A stretch of 64,000 nt of DNA from SAR86 cluster bacterium (GTDB taxonomy: Bacteria > Pseudomonadota > Gammaproteobacteria > Magnimaribacterales > D2472): the NCBI GenBank assembly GCA_023703655.1, contig CP097973.1, positions 106,663 through 170,662 of the forward strand. Reading direction: 5' to 3'. The notes under the pieces are model-generated. The model made no database searches and was not told where the DNA came from. It saw only the letters and a program-made list of their open reading frames with translations. The position numbers and the translations under genes were made by a program. Below are positions 27,811 through 37,380 of this stretch, piece by piece. Numbering within the stretch: position 1 is the first letter of the stretch; each line of letters begins with the position of its first letter.

Positions 27811-28812
27811 ATGATTGCTAATTTTCTCTTTGCTATTTTTTTTAAGACTCCAGACTGGATTCTTAGAATGATCACCTTACAAAAACCCAAACAATATTTG
27901 GGACAAAGACTCGATCTAAAGTCTCAACTTTTGATAGGCATAATTGAAAAATATCTTCCAGATCTTGATGATTATGAGAGTTTCAGAAAAGCTAGGAACG
28001 ATACGATCTTAAATTTTTCATCAGATTCAATACAATCTGTAGATTATGAAGATAAAAAAATTGCTGTTAAGCAAAAAAATCTAGAAATTCGTGATTACGT
28101 GCCAGCAGATATTCAGACAAATAAAATTATGCTTTATTTTCATGGAGGAGGTTATGTAATTGGAAGTATTGATTCGCACCATGGATGGGTAAAATATCTA
28201 TCATCTGCTCTATCAATGAGGATAATCTCACTAAACTATAGGTTGGCTCCAGAAAATCCTTTTCCTTCAGCATTAGAAGATGCAAATGATACTTTTGAAT
28301 GGATAAAATCAAAATTAAATGTGCCTGACAGTGATATTATTGTTTGTGGTGATAGCGCTGGTGGACATTTAGCGGCATCATTATCAACCTACAGAATGAT
28401 AAATAATTTACCAATGCCTGAGATTCAATTTCTCATTTACCCAATGATTGATCCGGAATGTGATTCTGATTCTCAAAAAGCATTCTCAGATGGGCTATTG
28501 CTCAATTCACTGGACGTTTCAAAATTTTGGTCTCTTTTTCAAAATCTGTCTGAGGATAATCAAAATCCATGTTTCAATTTAACCCTTCACACAAACAAGA
28601 GCCCTAATCCAAAAACGCTTCTGATAACAGCCGGATTTGATCCACTAACTGATGAAGGAGAAGCATACGCAAAAAGATTAAATGAGGAAGGTACTAAAAT
28701 CACTCAGCTACATTATCCAAATTTATTTCATGCATTTGTAAACTTCACTAAAATTCCTGCTTGCAAGCTTGCTTCAGATGATCTAATTCTAGAAATGAAG
28801 GCTTTCCTATGA
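27811..28812 (+). CDS. Alpha/beta hydrolase, hormone-sensitive-lipase family esterase
   Basis: The 333-residue protein matches the HSL (family IV) esterases. The oxyanion motif HGGG is at 111-114, the nucleophile elbow GDSAGG has Ser182, and Asp277 (AGFDPLTDEG) and His307 (LFHAFVNF) complete the triad. NYRLAPENPFPSALEDA is the typical lid-side block. A hydrophobic N-terminus (MIANFLFAIFF) could anchor it to the membrane. It probably hydrolyses short-chain esters. It lies between the FMO (5-bp gap) and the ABC ATPase (4-bp overlap), so all three are likely one operon. Confidence 0.9.
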   Translation: MIANFLFAIFFKTPDWILRMITLQKPKQYLGQRLDLKSQLLIGIIEKYLPDLDDYESFRKARNDTILNFSSDSIQSVDYEDKKIAVKQKNLEIRDYVPADIQTNKIMLYFHGGGYVIGSIDSHHGWVKYLSSALSMRIISLNYRLAPENPFPSALEDANDTFEWIKSKLNVPDSDIIVCGDSAGGHLAASLSTYRMINNLPMPEIQFLIYPMIDPECDSDSQKAFSDGLLLNSLDVSKFWSLFQNLSEDNQNPCFNLTLHTNKSPNPKTLLITAGFDPLTDEGEAYAKRLNEEGTKITQLHYPNLFHAFVNFTKIPACKLASDDLILEMKAFL

Positions 28813-30419
28813 GCAGTCTTTTGAATATAGAGAACCTAAATGTAAGATTTAACCTAAGGTATCAAAAATTTCACGCAGTCAAAGATGTTAGCTTTAAAAT
28901 TAATAGCAATGAGATAGTTGGTTTGGTGGGTGAGTCTGGATCAGGTAAATCGGTTACCGCAATGTCTATTATGCGCTTATTGCCTGAACCTAAAGCAAGC
29001 TTCGACAAAAACTCAAAGATTATTTTTGATGGAGAAGAAATATTGTCTGCAAACAAGAAAAGTCTGAGGAACAAGAGAGGTTCAAAAATTAGCATGATTT
29101 TTCAAGAACCAATGACCTCCTTGAATCCTTTCCATCAAGTTGGTAGGCAAATACAAGAAGCAATATTTACTCATCAGCCACTAACAAAAGAGGTTTCTAA
29201 GCAAAAAGCTATAAAGTTAATGGAATTAGTTGAAATTCAGAACGCACAGAATAAATTCAACTCATATCCACACCAGTTGTCAGGAGGACAAAGGCAAAGG
29301 ATTATGATTGCAATGGCGCTTGCAAATAAGCCAAAGTTACTTATTGCTGATGAACCCACAACTGCATTGGACGTTACAATACAGGCCCAGATCCTTGACT
29401 TAATGATCAAAATTAAAAAAGAAGTTGATATGTCAATTCTTTTCATTACTCATGATCTATCGCTCATAAAAAGTTTTTCTGATCGAGTAATTGTCATGAA
29501 GTCTGGAGAAATCGTAGAGCATGGAGTTACAAAAACCATTTTTAATTCACCCAAGCATCCTTATACAAAGAAACTTTTAAGCTCTGAACCAAATCAAAAT
29601 GATAAATCTTTTGATGAGAGTCATGAAACTTGCTTAGAAGTAAAGAATTTATCGGTTAGTTATCTTTCTGAAAGCAAAATATTTAGTTCAGATTATTTCA
29701 AAGCGGTTGATACCTTGAGTTTTATTGTTCGAAAAAATTCAACTGTCGGGATTGTTGGTGAATCTGGATCAGGTAAATCAACGGTCGGAAAAGCTGTGAT
29801 AGGTTTATTAGATTTTGAAGGTGAAATTATCTTTAATGGAACCCATCTTGGTAATTTATCACAAAGAGAACGTCAGGATCTAAAAAAAGATGTTCAAATC
29901 ATATTTCAAGATCCTTTTGGTTCATTATCACCCCGAATGACAGTTGGTGAGATTATTAGAGAAGGACTCGATATACATAAACCTCAATTATCAGATAATG
30001 AAAAGTTGGATTTAGTAAAGCAATCAATGGAGAGTGTGGGACTTGACCCTGATCACCTATACAAATATCCACATGAATTTTCTGGAGGTCAGCGTCAAAG
30101 AATTGCTATAGCAAGATCAATTATCCTTAAACCAAAGTTGCTAATCTTAGATGAACCAACTTCAGCATTGGACAGTTCAATTCAGATACAAGTAATCGAA
30201 CTATTGCAAAAGATTCAGTTAGAAATGAATATTACCTATATTTTTATAAGTCATGATTTACGGGTTATCAGAGCAGTATCAGACCATATATTAGTTATGC
30301 AAGATGGAAAAATAGTTGAGTCAGGTGAGACTGAGAGTATTTTTAAATATCCAAAAGAGTTATACACTAAGCAACTTTTACAATCAGCATTAAAGTATTC
30401 TTTTAAAAATGAGCAATAG
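28809..30419 (+). CDS. Oligopeptide-type ABC transporter, fused double ATPase
   Basis: The 536-residue protein carries two complete ABC ATPase domains in tandem, like YejF or a DppD-DppF fusion. Domain 1 has Walker A GESGSGKS at 41-48 and signature LSGGQRQR with DEPTTALD; domain 2 has GESGSGKS at about 317-324 and FSGGQRQR with DEPTSALD. The YPHQLSGG and oligopeptide-transporter C-terminal stretches after each domain fit peptide/nickel uptake importers. No permease or binding-protein gene is adjacent on either side, so partners must be elsewhere or the protein has another role. It overlaps the esterase by 4 bp and ilvD by 11 bp. Confidence 0.92.
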   Translation: MSSLLNIENLNVRFNLRYQKFHAVKDVSFKINSNEIVGLVGESGSGKSVTAMSIMRLLPEPKASFDKNSKIIFDGEEILSANKKSLRNKRGSKISMIFQEPMTSLNPFHQVGRQIQEAIFTHQPLTKEVSKQKAIKLMELVEIQNAQNKFNSYPHQLSGGQRQRIMIAMALANKPKLLIADEPTTALDVTIQAQILDLMIKIKKEVDMSILFITHDLSLIKSFSDRVIVMKSGEIVEHGVTKTIFNSPKHPYTKKLLSSEPNQNDKSFDESHETCLEVKNLSVSYLSESKIFSSDYFKAVDTLSFIVRKNSTVGIVGESGSGKSTVGKAVIGLLDFEGEIIFNGTHLGNLSQRERQDLKKDVQIIFQDPFGSLSPRMTVGEIIREGLDIHKPQLSDNEKLDLVKQSMESVGLDPDHLYKYPHEFSGGQRQRIAIARSIILKPKLLILDEPTSALDSSIQIQVIELLQKIQLEMNITYIFISHDLRVIRAVSDHILVMQDGKIVESGETESIFKYPKELYTKQLLQSALKYSFKNEQ

Positions 30420-32070
30420 AAAACATTCAAGTAAATTAGTTGATGGACCTCAACAATCAGCTTCAAGAGCAATGCTTAGAGGGGTTGGTTTTACCTCACA
30501 TGATTTTACAATACCTCATGTCGGTATAGCTTCTACTTGGTCAAAAGTTACTCCTTGCAATATGCACATTAATAAATTGGCATCAATTGTGGAGGAATCT
30601 ATCAATGACCAAGACTGTAAAGGAGTATTATTTAACACAATTACTGTTTCAGATGGTATTTCAATGGGAACCGAGGGAATGAAGTACTCACTAGTATCCC
30701 GAGAAGTTATTGCTGACTCTATAGAGACTGTCGTTGGATGCCTTGGTTACGATGGTGTAATTGCAATAGGTGGATGTGACAAAAATATGCCAGGCGCAAT
30801 AATTGGTCTGGCACGATTAAATAGACCATCTATTTTTATTTACGGTGGTTCAATCATGCCAAGTGAGATAAATACTGATTATGTATCTGTCTTGGAAAAG
30901 ACTGGAGAATTTGCTAAGGGAGACATTTCTGAAGAAGAGCTTATTAAGATTGAAGAAATCTCAGTTAAAGGGCCTGGTTCATGCGGAGGAATGTACACAG
31001 CTAATACCATGGCATCAGCGATTGAGGCATTAGGGATGAGTTTACCGGGGAGTAGTAGTCAAGATGCAGTATCCAAGGCCAAGGAGAATGATTGCGTAAG
31101 ATCAGGAAGTGCGATTAAGACTCTTTTAGATAAAAATATTGTCCCAAAAGATATTATGACAAAACATGCATTTGAAAATTCAATTGCTTGTGTCATTGCT
31201 CTGGGTGGATCTACAAATGCGGTTCTTCATTTGTTGGCGATGGCAAATGCAATCGACGTTGAACTATGCCTTGATGATTTTTCAAAAATTGGAAAAAGAG
31301 TCCCTGTTCTTGCAGATATTAAACCATTTGGAAAGCATTATATGTCTGAGTTAAATGCATTAGGTGGCATTCAGCCAGTTCTAAAAACATTACTTGAGGA
31401 GGGAATATTGCATGGAGATTGCCTAACGGTGAGTGGCAAAACGATTGCCGAAAACCTCGAGCAATGTCAGTCATATAATTCTGACCAATCCATTATTAGG
31501 CCATTTACCAATCCAATAAAGACTGATAGTCATTTAAGAATTTTGTATGGAAACTTAGCGCCAGATGGAGCTGTTGCAAAGATTACTGGTAACGAGGGAA
31601 ATGCATTTAAAGGAGATGCAATTGTTTTTAATTCAGAAGAAGAAGGTAATGCTGCCATCCAATCGGGAGCTATTAAACCAGGCAATGTAGTTGTAATAAG
31701 GTATGAAGGCCCAAAGGGTGGGCCAGGTATGCGAGAAATGTTAAAGCCAACCTCAGCAATAATGGGGCAAGGATTAGGAGATAAAGTTGCCTTTATAACC
31801 GATGGACGTTTTTCGGGAGGGACTCATGGATTCGTCGTAGGTCATATTTCACCTGAAGCTGAATTAAAGGGACCAATTGCTTTGATAGAGAACGGCGACA
31901 TTATTGAAATTAATGCCACAAACAATACTATACAGCTGCACGTAGACGATAAAACGCTTGAAGAGCGCCTATCGAACTTGAAATCTTCTAACGTTACCCC
32001 CAAAAAGGGTGTACTAGCAAAGTACAAAAGATTAGTTGGATCTGCCTCTAAGGGCGCAATAACCGATTGA
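30409..32070 (+). CDS. ilvD: Dihydroxy-acid dehydratase
   Basis: This iron-sulfur dehydratase of 553 residues makes the 2-keto acids of valine and isoleucine. Three conserved cysteines, Cys50 (TPCN), Cys123 (GGCDKNMPG) and Cys192 ([14 protein letters not shown]), are the cluster-ligand set of the IlvD/Edd family; all three are present, as in the [2Fe-2S] plant and bacterial type. The C-terminal [12 protein letters not shown] and SGGTHG blocks are intact. ilvI-ilvH-ilvC are 12 kb downstream, so the pathway is split between two loci. The start overlaps the ABC gene by 11 bp; hemB follows by 1 bp. Confidence 0.96.
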   Translation: MSNRKHSSKLVDGPQQSASRAMLRGVGFTSHDFTIPHVGIASTWSKVTPCNMHINKLASIVEESINDQDCKGVLFNTITVSDGISMGTEGMKYSLVSREVIADSIETVVGCLGYDGVIAIGGCDKNMPGAIIGLARLNRPSIFIYGGSIMPSEINTDYVSVLEKTGEFAKGDISEEELIKIEEISVKGPGSCGGMYTANTMASAIEALGMSLPGSSSQDAVSKAKENDCVRSGSAIKTLLDKNIVPKDIMTKHAFENSIACVIALGGSTNAVLHLLAMANAIDVELCLDDFSKIGKRVPVLADIKPFGKHYMSELNALGGIQPVLKTLLEEGILHGDCLTVSGKTIAENLEQCQSYNSDQSIIRPFTNPIKTDSHLRILYGNLAPDGAVAKITGNEGNAFKGDAIVFNSEEEGNAAIQSGAIKPGNVVVIRYEGPKGGPGMREMLKPTSAIMGQGLGDKVAFITDGRFSGGTHGFVVGHISPEAELKGPIALIENGDIIEINATNNTIQLHVDDKTLEERLSNLKSSNVTPKKGVLAKYKRLVGSASKGAITD

Positions 32071-32071
32071 A

Positions 32072-33073
32072 ATGTTTTTTAAAAGAAATTTTCCAAACAC
32101 AAGACTAAGGCGTCTTCGCCAGACAAGTGCGTTGAGAGACCTTGTTTCTGAAACTCATTTATCTTTAACTGACTTAATCCAACCCATATTCATAACAAAT
32201 AATAAAGATATGGTTGGAAAAATTTCATCTTTACCAGACATTGAAAGAATACATATCGAGGACATTAACCGCGAAATAGATATGATTTTAGAGCTTGGAA
32301 TAAGGTCTGTTGCAATCTTTCCTGTTATAGACCCTGATAAAAAAGATGATGCTGGAACTTATGCTACCGATGAGGATAACTTTTTATTTAAAGTGCTCAA
32401 AAACTTAACTGAAAAATATGAAAATCTTATAACGATAGCAGATGTCGCGTTGGATCCTTACACCTCACATGGTCATGATGGAATAGTTAGTGACAACAAA
32501 GTGCTTAATGATGAAACTAACATTGCCTTGAAAGATCAAGCAACTTTACTAGCAATGTCAGGAGCAAAAATAATAGCGCCCTCTGATATGATGGATGGGA
32601 GAATTGATGTGATAAGAAATCATTTAGATTCGTGCGGGATGCAAGATACTATAATACTTTCGTATGCAGCAAAATTTGCATCAAACCTATATGGCCCATT
32701 TCGTGATGCAGTTGGCTCTCTTAACAATCTAGCAAATGCCTCAAAAGCTACTTATCAAATGGATCATAGAAATATAGATGAAGCCTTACATGAAGTAGCT
32801 CTTGATTTAAATGAAGGTGCTGATATTGTAATGATCAAGCCAGCATTGAATTATTTAGACGTCATATCAAAAGTTAAAGAAACTTTCAAAGTGCCAACAT
32901 TTGCCTACCAAGTAAGTGGAGAATACAGCATGATTATGAATGCAGTAAATGCTGAGATTATTGACAAAAATGTTATGCTAGAGTCACTAATGAGTATTAA
33001 AAGAGCTGGAGCTGATGCAATTTTCACCTATGCTGCAAAAGCTATTTCTAAGGAGTTAAAAAAAGATGAGTGA
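32072..33073 (+). CDS. hemB: Delta-aminolevulinic acid dehydratase (porphobilinogen synthase)
   Basis: This enzyme of 333 residues condenses two 5-aminolevulinates to porphobilinogen in heme synthesis. The two active-site lysines are Lys201 (SYAAKFASNLYGPFRDA) and Lys256 (MIKPALNYLD). The metal loop reads ALDPYTSHGHDGIV, with Asp where zinc enzymes have Cys, so this is the magnesium/zinc-free type known from Pseudomonas and plants. APSDMMDGR at 169-177 is conserved. hemC and hemD are at 34755-36361 on the other strand. It lies 1 bp after ilvD and overlaps trxA by 8 bp. Confidence 0.95.
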   Translation: MFFKRNFPNTRLRRLRQTSALRDLVSETHLSLTDLIQPIFITNNKDMVGKISSLPDIERIHIEDINREIDMILELGIRSVAIFPVIDPDKKDDAGTYATDEDNFLFKVLKNLTEKYENLITIADVALDPYTSHGHDGIVSDNKVLNDETNIALKDQATLLAMSGAKIIAPSDMMDGRIDVIRNHLDSCGMQDTIILSYAAKFASNLYGPFRDAVGSLNNLANASKATYQMDHRNIDEALHEVALDLNEGADIVMIKPALNYLDVISKVKETFKVPTFAYQVSGEYSMIMNAVNAEIIDKNVMLESLMSIKRAGADAIFTYAAKAISKELKKDE

Positions 33074-33392
33074 GTTAGTAAAAGACATCACTGACGAAAA
33101 TTTTGATGATGAGGTAACAAATTCTGATAAGCCAGTGCTTATCGATTTCTGGGCTGAGTGGTGTGGCCCATGTAAGCAAATCGCACCAATTGTTAATGAA
33201 GTCGCTGAAGATTATGCTGAAAATTTAAAGGTATGTAAGATGGACATCGACTCTAACAGAGACATTGCTGTTCAATTTGGAATACGTTCAATTCCAACTC
33301 TCATGATATTTAAAAATGGTCAGCCAGTAGGCACTCAGATTGGTGCTATAAGTAAGCAACAGCTATTAGAATTTATTCAATCTGAAATTTAA
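33066..33392 (+). CDS. trxA: Thioredoxin
   Basis: This classical thioredoxin of 108 residues has the active site WCGPC (Cys33 and Cys36), preceded by VLIDFWAEW, with the cis-proline in RSIPTLMIFKNG near 76. It is a general cytoplasmic disulfide reductase and could feed electrons to MsrA (63303) and ribonucleotide reductase. There is no signal peptide. trxA next to rho is a conserved gammaproteobacterial pair. Start ATG 33066 overlaps hemB by 8 bp. Confidence 0.95.
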   Translation: MSELVKDITDENFDDEVTNSDKPVLIDFWAEWCGPCKQIAPIVNEVAEDYAENLKVCKMDIDSNRDIAVQFGIRSIPTLMIFKNGQPVGTQIGAISKQQLLEFIQSEI

Positions 33393-33394
33393 TT

Positions 33395-33423
33395 TTGCAA
33401 CTTTTATAAAAAGAGCTTATCAT
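33395..33423 (+). promoter_or_regulatory. Candidate sigma-70 promoter for rho
   Basis: TTGCAA at 33395-33400 and TATCAT at 33418-33423 are separated by exactly 17 bases, a good sigma-70 arrangement, just after the trxA stop. Transcription would start near 33430 and give a leader of about 50 nt before the rho ATG. E. coli rho also has its own leader with autoregulation after trxA, so a similar arrangement here is plausible. This is read by eye and has not been tested. Confidence 0.5.
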
Positions 33424-33481
33424 TTAGCCCACAATCTTAGAGATAACCAATCTTAAAGACTTTCTTTCCAGAGGACCTTTA

Positions 33482-34753
33482 ATGAACTTAACTGAAATTA
33501 AAAGTAAACCTATTAATGATTTGATTGAAATTGCCACTGAACTAGGCATCCAAGATGTCGGCAGATTAAAAAAACAAGACATTATTTTTCGAATATTCAA
33601 GCAACAGGCCGGTGATGGCATTGATATACTTGGTGGTGGAGTATTAGAAATACTAAATGATGGATTTGGCTTTTTAAGATCAACAGGTAATTCATATTGC
33701 ACAAGCGCAGACGATATTTATGTCTCACCTAGTCAAGTTAGAAAATTTGCACTCAGAAAAGGAGATGAAGTTCATGGAAAAATTCGCCCTCCTAAAGATC
33801 AAGAAAGATATTTTGCACTTGTTCAGATTGACACCATAAATGGCGAAACGCCAAATAAAGCTAAAAATAAGATTCTCTTTGAAAATTTAACTCCGCTTTT
33901 TCCAAATTTTAGACTTTCTCTAGAGCAAGGTTCCGGATCAAATGCAGATATATCCTCTAGAGTTATTGATCTAACTGCACCTATTGGCAAGGGTCAGAGG
34001 GGATTAATAGTATCTCCACCAAAAGCTGGTAAAACACTGATGTTGCAAAGCATCGCACATTCCATTACAAAAAATAATCCAGATGTTGAATTAATCGTTC
34101 TATTAATCGATGAGCGCCCTGAAGAGGTAACAGATATGAGTAGAACTGTCAGAGGCGAGGTGGTGGCAAGCACCTTTGATGAGCCACCCTCAAGGCATGT
34201 GCAAGTTGCAGATATGGTAATTGAAAAAGCTAAGCGTTTAACTGAGCACAAAAAAGATGTTGTAATTCTATTAGATTCAATTACCAGGTTAGGTAGAGCT
34301 TATAACTCAGTTCAGCCAGCATCAGGAAAAATTTTGTCAGGAGGAGTTGACTCAAATGCACTCGAGCGTCCTAAGAGATTTTTTGGTGCAGCCAGAAATT
34401 TAGAGGAAGGAGGCAGCTTAACCATCATTGCTACTGCATTAGTTGATACAGGATCAAAAATGGATGAAGTTATATATGAAGAATTCAAAGGAACTGGCAA
34501 TATGGAAATTCATCTGGAGCGAAACATCGCTGAAAAAAGAATATTCCCAGCAATTAATATACGTAGATCTGGTACTAGAAGAGAGGATCTTCTTACAACA
34601 GATGAAGAACTTCAAAGAATGATTATTTTGAGAAAGTTGCTTGATGATATGGAAGATGCTCAAGCAATTGAGTGGTTAATTGAGAAATTAAAATTAACTA
34701 AAACTAATGATGAGTTTTTCTCATCGATGAAAAACGGCAAAGGTAAAAAATAA
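33482..34753 (+). CDS. rho: Transcription termination factor Rho
   Basis: This hexameric RNA helicase of 423 residues ends transcripts. The N-terminal Rho_N helix bundle ([20 protein letters not shown]), the cold-shock-like RNA-binding domain with [15 protein letters not shown], and the RecA-like motor with Walker A SPPKAGKT (178-185) and Walker [17 protein letters not shown] are present. The Q and R loops look normal. A good ribosome site, AGAGGA, lies at 33471-33476. Few intrinsic terminators are visible in the window, so Rho may carry much of the termination load. It ends 1 bp before the convergent hemD. Confidence 0.97.
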   Translation: MNLTEIKSKPINDLIEIATELGIQDVGRLKKQDIIFRIFKQQAGDGIDILGGGVLEILNDGFGFLRSTGNSYCTSADDIYVSPSQVRKFALRKGDEVHGKIRPPKDQERYFALVQIDTINGETPNKAKNKILFENLTPLFPNFRLSLEQGSGSNADISSRVIDLTAPIGKGQRGLIVSPPKAGKTLMLQSIAHSITKNNPDVELIVLLIDERPEEVTDMSRTVRGEVVASTFDEPPSRHVQVADMVIEKAKRLTEHKKDVVILLDSITRLGRAYNSVQPASGKILSGGVDSNALERPKRFFGAARNLEEGGSLTIIATALVDTGSKMDEVIYEEFKGTGNMEIHLERNIAEKRIFPAINIRRSGTRREDLLTTDEELQRMIILRKLLDDMEDAQAIEWLIEKLKLTKTNDEFFSSMKNGKGKK

Positions 34754-34754
34754 T

Positions 34755-35456
34755 TTATTCCTTGATTGCCTGAAACATATCCTCATCAAGAGCTGATCCA
34801 GCAACAATTGCCCTTTTTTTCAAAGATTCAGGTAATAATTTTGCAAGTCTATTAGATGGAACTATGCATTGAAGATTTTGCATTGAACCAATCTCTGTAT
34901 TTTTTAAAATAATATCTAAGCTGAATTTGCTGTAAATTAATATTTTTGTGCATTGATTTAAACTAGATCTTAGGACCTCAATTTCATTTTTGAGCGCAAT
35001 TACGTCATGTGAAAATATATAACATACTTCCTCACCATATTCGCTTAACTGCATTTCAGAATTAGATGAACTAAGAACTAAAATACTTTTAAAATTCATT
35101 GATTTGCAGAGTTTCATTAGACCATCAGAATCATAAGTATCAGGTAACATTGCATTAATTCCATGACTTAATAGCGCTTTTGATGTTGATGGCCCTACAG
35201 CCATAAACTGAAATTTTGCGTCTTCAATTGAAATAAAATCCTGAACAATCTTAATTCCATATTTTACTGCAGCAATACTGGTAAAAATTAGCACCTCAAA
35301 CTCCTCAATTTTTTTTAAGTTACTAATTTCATCCTTGGATAGAAAATTTCTTTGAGTGATATCTGTTATTGGAATATTTAAATAATTCAATTCAGCTTGT
35401 TCAATTTTGTAACCAAGCCTTCTGGCTTGTTTCTCGGGTCGAGTATTAATTATCAT
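34755..35456 (-). CDS. hemD: Uroporphyrinogen-III synthase
   Basis: The 233-residue protein matches HemD in length and layout: IINTRPEKQARRLG at the N-terminus (TRP motif), LIFTSIAAVKYG near 55, VGPSTSKAL near 88 and the C-terminal IVAGSALDEDM. It closes hydroxymethylbilane with inversion of ring D to form uroporphyrinogen III. HemD sequences diverge strongly, so position after hemC (4-bp overlap) carries much of the weight. hemX and hemY, which often follow in gammaproteobacteria, are absent, since the gene runs directly into rho's 3' end. Confidence 0.88.
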   Translation of the reverse strand: MIINTRPEKQARRLGYKIEQAELNYLNIPITDITQRNFLSKDEISNLKKIEEFEVLIFTSIAAVKYGIKIVQDFISIEDAKFQFMAVGPSTSKALLSHGINAMLPDTYDSDGLMKLCKSMNFKSILVLSSSNSEMQLSEYGEEVCYIFSHDVIALKNEIEVLRSSLNQCTKILIYSKFSLDIILKNTEIGSMQNLQCIVPSNRLAKLLPESLKKRAIVAGSALDEDMFQAIKE

Positions 35457-36361
35457 TTTGTAATTAGCTCATGAACTCGATCATTTTTAAGTTTTTCGAG
35501 GATGGGTGAGAGAGCAGGTTTCAATTCATTGCTTGCTAGCGCTTCTCGGAGTTGATAGATCTCAGTACCTTCTTTATTAAAGGCATCCAAATAAATCATT
35601 TCATCACGACATATTACTCCAATTGGTGACATACAGTCAGCATCTAAATATTTTATAATTTCTCGTTCTATCATCCCAGAATTAAAAGAATTCTGATGAT
35701 TGACTGATTGTATAATTTGTCTCTTTTCTTGTGAGATTGTTCCCAAGTATATTTCCATACCAATGATACCTTGGCAAACTGATGGAACCACATCTTGGTA
35801 ATTAAACTCATCATAGTGATGTTCTTGAATATTTAATCTCTCAAGGGCAGTTGCAGCCATCAACAAACCATCAAGATCACTTTCCAAAAATTTTGAGATA
35901 CGAGTACTTATATTGCCTCTAATAGGAACAAATTCAAAAGTAGGGTTATGTATTTTCCATTGCGCTTTTCTTCTTGGACTTGAAGTTGCAATCTTTGAGC
36001 AATCATTAAGCTCTTGGATTGTGCTAGGCCCATTTTTTTTTAAAACGATGACATCATTTGGATTTCCTCGTTTTAAACAACTAATAATCTCAAATCCATC
36101 ATTCAATTTTGCAGGTACGTCTTTCAAGCTATGAATTGCAACATCGGCATTACCTGAAACCAGTGCTGATTCCAATCCACTTACAAATAAACCCTTTCCA
36201 CCAATTTGAGACAAGTCTTTATCTGTAAGATCACCTGCAGAATGCATTGGTATGAGCCTGCATTTAATTTCCTTTCCATACTTTTTCTTAATTGCATTAA
36301 TAAACTTATTGGCTTGCAACACTGCCAAAGGTGATTTTCTGCATGCAATTCTTATTTCCAT
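35453..36361 (-). CDS. hemC: Porphobilinogen deaminase (hydroxymethylbilane synthase)
   Basis: This 302-residue enzyme polymerises four porphobilinogens. Conserved parts are RIACRKSPLAVLQA, GGKGLFVSGLESALVSG, HSLKDVPAKL (catalytic Asp81) and the C-terminal DADCMSPIG, where Cys243 carries the dipyrromethane cofactor. All catalytic residues are seen. One typical change is ACRKS for the usual TR-S/ATRQS. It overlaps hemD by 4 bp and rsmD by 10 bp, so rsmD-hemC-hemD form one operon that faces hemB-trxA-rho. Confidence 0.95.
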   Translation of the reverse strand: MEIRIACRKSPLAVLQANKFINAIKKKYGKEIKCRLIPMHSAGDLTDKDLSQIGGKGLFVSGLESALVSGNADVAIHSLKDVPAKLNDGFEIISCLKRGNPNDVIVLKKNGPSTIQELNDCSKIATSSPRRKAQWKIHNPTFEFVPIRGNISTRISKFLESDLDGLLMAATALERLNIQEHHYDEFNYQDVVPSVCQGIIGMEIYLGTISQEKRQIIQSVNHQNSFNSGMIEREIIKYLDADCMSPIGVICRDEMIYLDAFNKEGTEIYQLREALASNELKPALSPILEKLKNDRVHELITK

Positions 36362-36909
36362 TTAATAAGCTGTCCTTTAACGTCTCCAACAATTTTTTCT
36401 TTTATCACTTTAAAGTTTTTCATTTCAATTGGATGAATAGTCTTTGGCGACTCAATAAAAATTTTACCGCTAGTCTTAAGTAATTTTTTGTTATCTATAA
36501 ACTTTATGACCTGGCTCAATTTTTGAAAATCAAACGGTGGATCTAAAAAAATATAATCAAATACTTCTTCACTTTCTTTAATCCAATTAATGCTATCCAT
36601 TTCATATATCTTGGCTTTACTTTTGCCATTAATTTTGAGGATACTCATATCTAATTTTTTGGCGTATTCTCTATTATGCTCAACGAAAATTACTTTTTTT
36701 GCACCTCTTGAAATACATTCCAGACCAAGATTACCTGTCCCAGCAAATAGATCTAGGCATACCGAATCCTTAAGTTCAAATTGAATCCAATCAAATAAAA
36801 CTTTTTTAAGTCTGTTGCTGGTTGGTCTTAAATCAATACTGGGCTTAAAATTTATCTTCAATCCCTTGTTAAAACCGCTTATTATTTTTATGCTAGGGTT
36901 TCGTTTCAA
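36352..36909 (-). CDS. rsmD: 16S rRNA (guanine-966 N2)-methyltransferase
   Basis: This Rossmann-fold methyltransferase of about 185 residues has the RsmD pattern: KIISGFNKGLKINF at the N-terminus, DLRPTSNRLKKVLFDWI, the SAM loop CLDLFAGTGNLGLECISRGA, and FLDPPF as catalytic motif IV. It methylates G966 in 16S rRNA. No ATG lies upstream in frame. The open frame begins TTG TTG at 36930, and a third TTG at 36909 gives MKRNPSIKIISG; I chose 36909 because it does not overlap the divergent gene starting at 36919. Expression from a TTG suggests low level. It overlaps hemC by 10 bp. Confidence 0.88.
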   Translation of the reverse strand: MKRNPSIKIISGFNKGLKINFKPSIDLRPTSNRLKKVLFDWIQFELKDSVCLDLFAGTGNLGLECISRGAKKVIFVEHNREYAKKLDMSILKINGKSKAKIYEMDSINWIKESEEVFDYIFLDPPFDFQKLSQVIKFIDNKKLLKTSGKIFIESPKTIHPIEMKNFKVIKEKIVGDVKGQLIKWK

Positions 36910-36918
36910 GATATATAG

Positions 36919-37380
36919 ATGATACAACAAGATTTTAAACAGTCCATGCGATTTTTAGCTGCTTCAGTAAATGTTATTTCTACAGCACATGAAGGTAAAA
37001 AATTTGCCATGACTGCAACATCAGTTACATCACTTAGCATGGATCCACCTTCATTGCTGGTATGTGTTAATAAAAATGCTTCAATCCATGACACCTTAAT
37101 TACTGATGGACAACAATTTTGTGTGAATTTGTTAAGTAAGGGCCAAGAGGATATTGCAACAACCTGCAGCATCAATGAAAAAGAGCCTGAAAGATTTCAA
37201 TTTGATGATTGGAATACCGAAGATGTCCCATACCTAAAAAGCGCACAATCAAATATTTTTTGCAAAGTCATAAACCATTTTGAGCATGCAACACATACGA
37301 TTTTTTTGGGGAATGTTGTGAAATCAACTTTTAAGGATCAATTCAATACACTAATCTATGCTGATGGAAAATACTTGTAA
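36919..37380 (+). CDS. Flavin reductase-like domain protein
   Basis: The 153-residue protein belongs to the FMN-binding split-barrel flavin reductases (HpaC type). FLAASVNVISTAHEGKKFAMTATSVTSLSMDPPSLLVCVNKNASIHD is the diagnostic stretch, in parts VNVIST, MTATSVTSLS, DPPSLLVCVN. Such proteins supply reduced flavin to a partner monooxygenase or act alone. No two-component oxygenase is next to it; the FMO at 26477 needs no reductase. It diverges from rsmD with only nine bases between starts and overlaps the next gene by 23 bp. Confidence 0.87.
   Translation: MIQQDFKQSMRFLAASVNVISTAHEGKKFAMTATSVTSLSMDPPSLLVCVNKNASIHDTLITDGQQFCVNLLSKGQEDIATTCSINEKEPERFQFDDWNTEDVPYLKSAQSNIFCKVINHFEHATHTIFLGNVVKSTFKDQFNTLIYADGKYL

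Noticed and set aside
28809..30419. Possible fusion error joining two ABC genes
   Set aside because: Two-domain proteins of this layout (YejF type) are common, and both halves have complete motifs with a normal linker.
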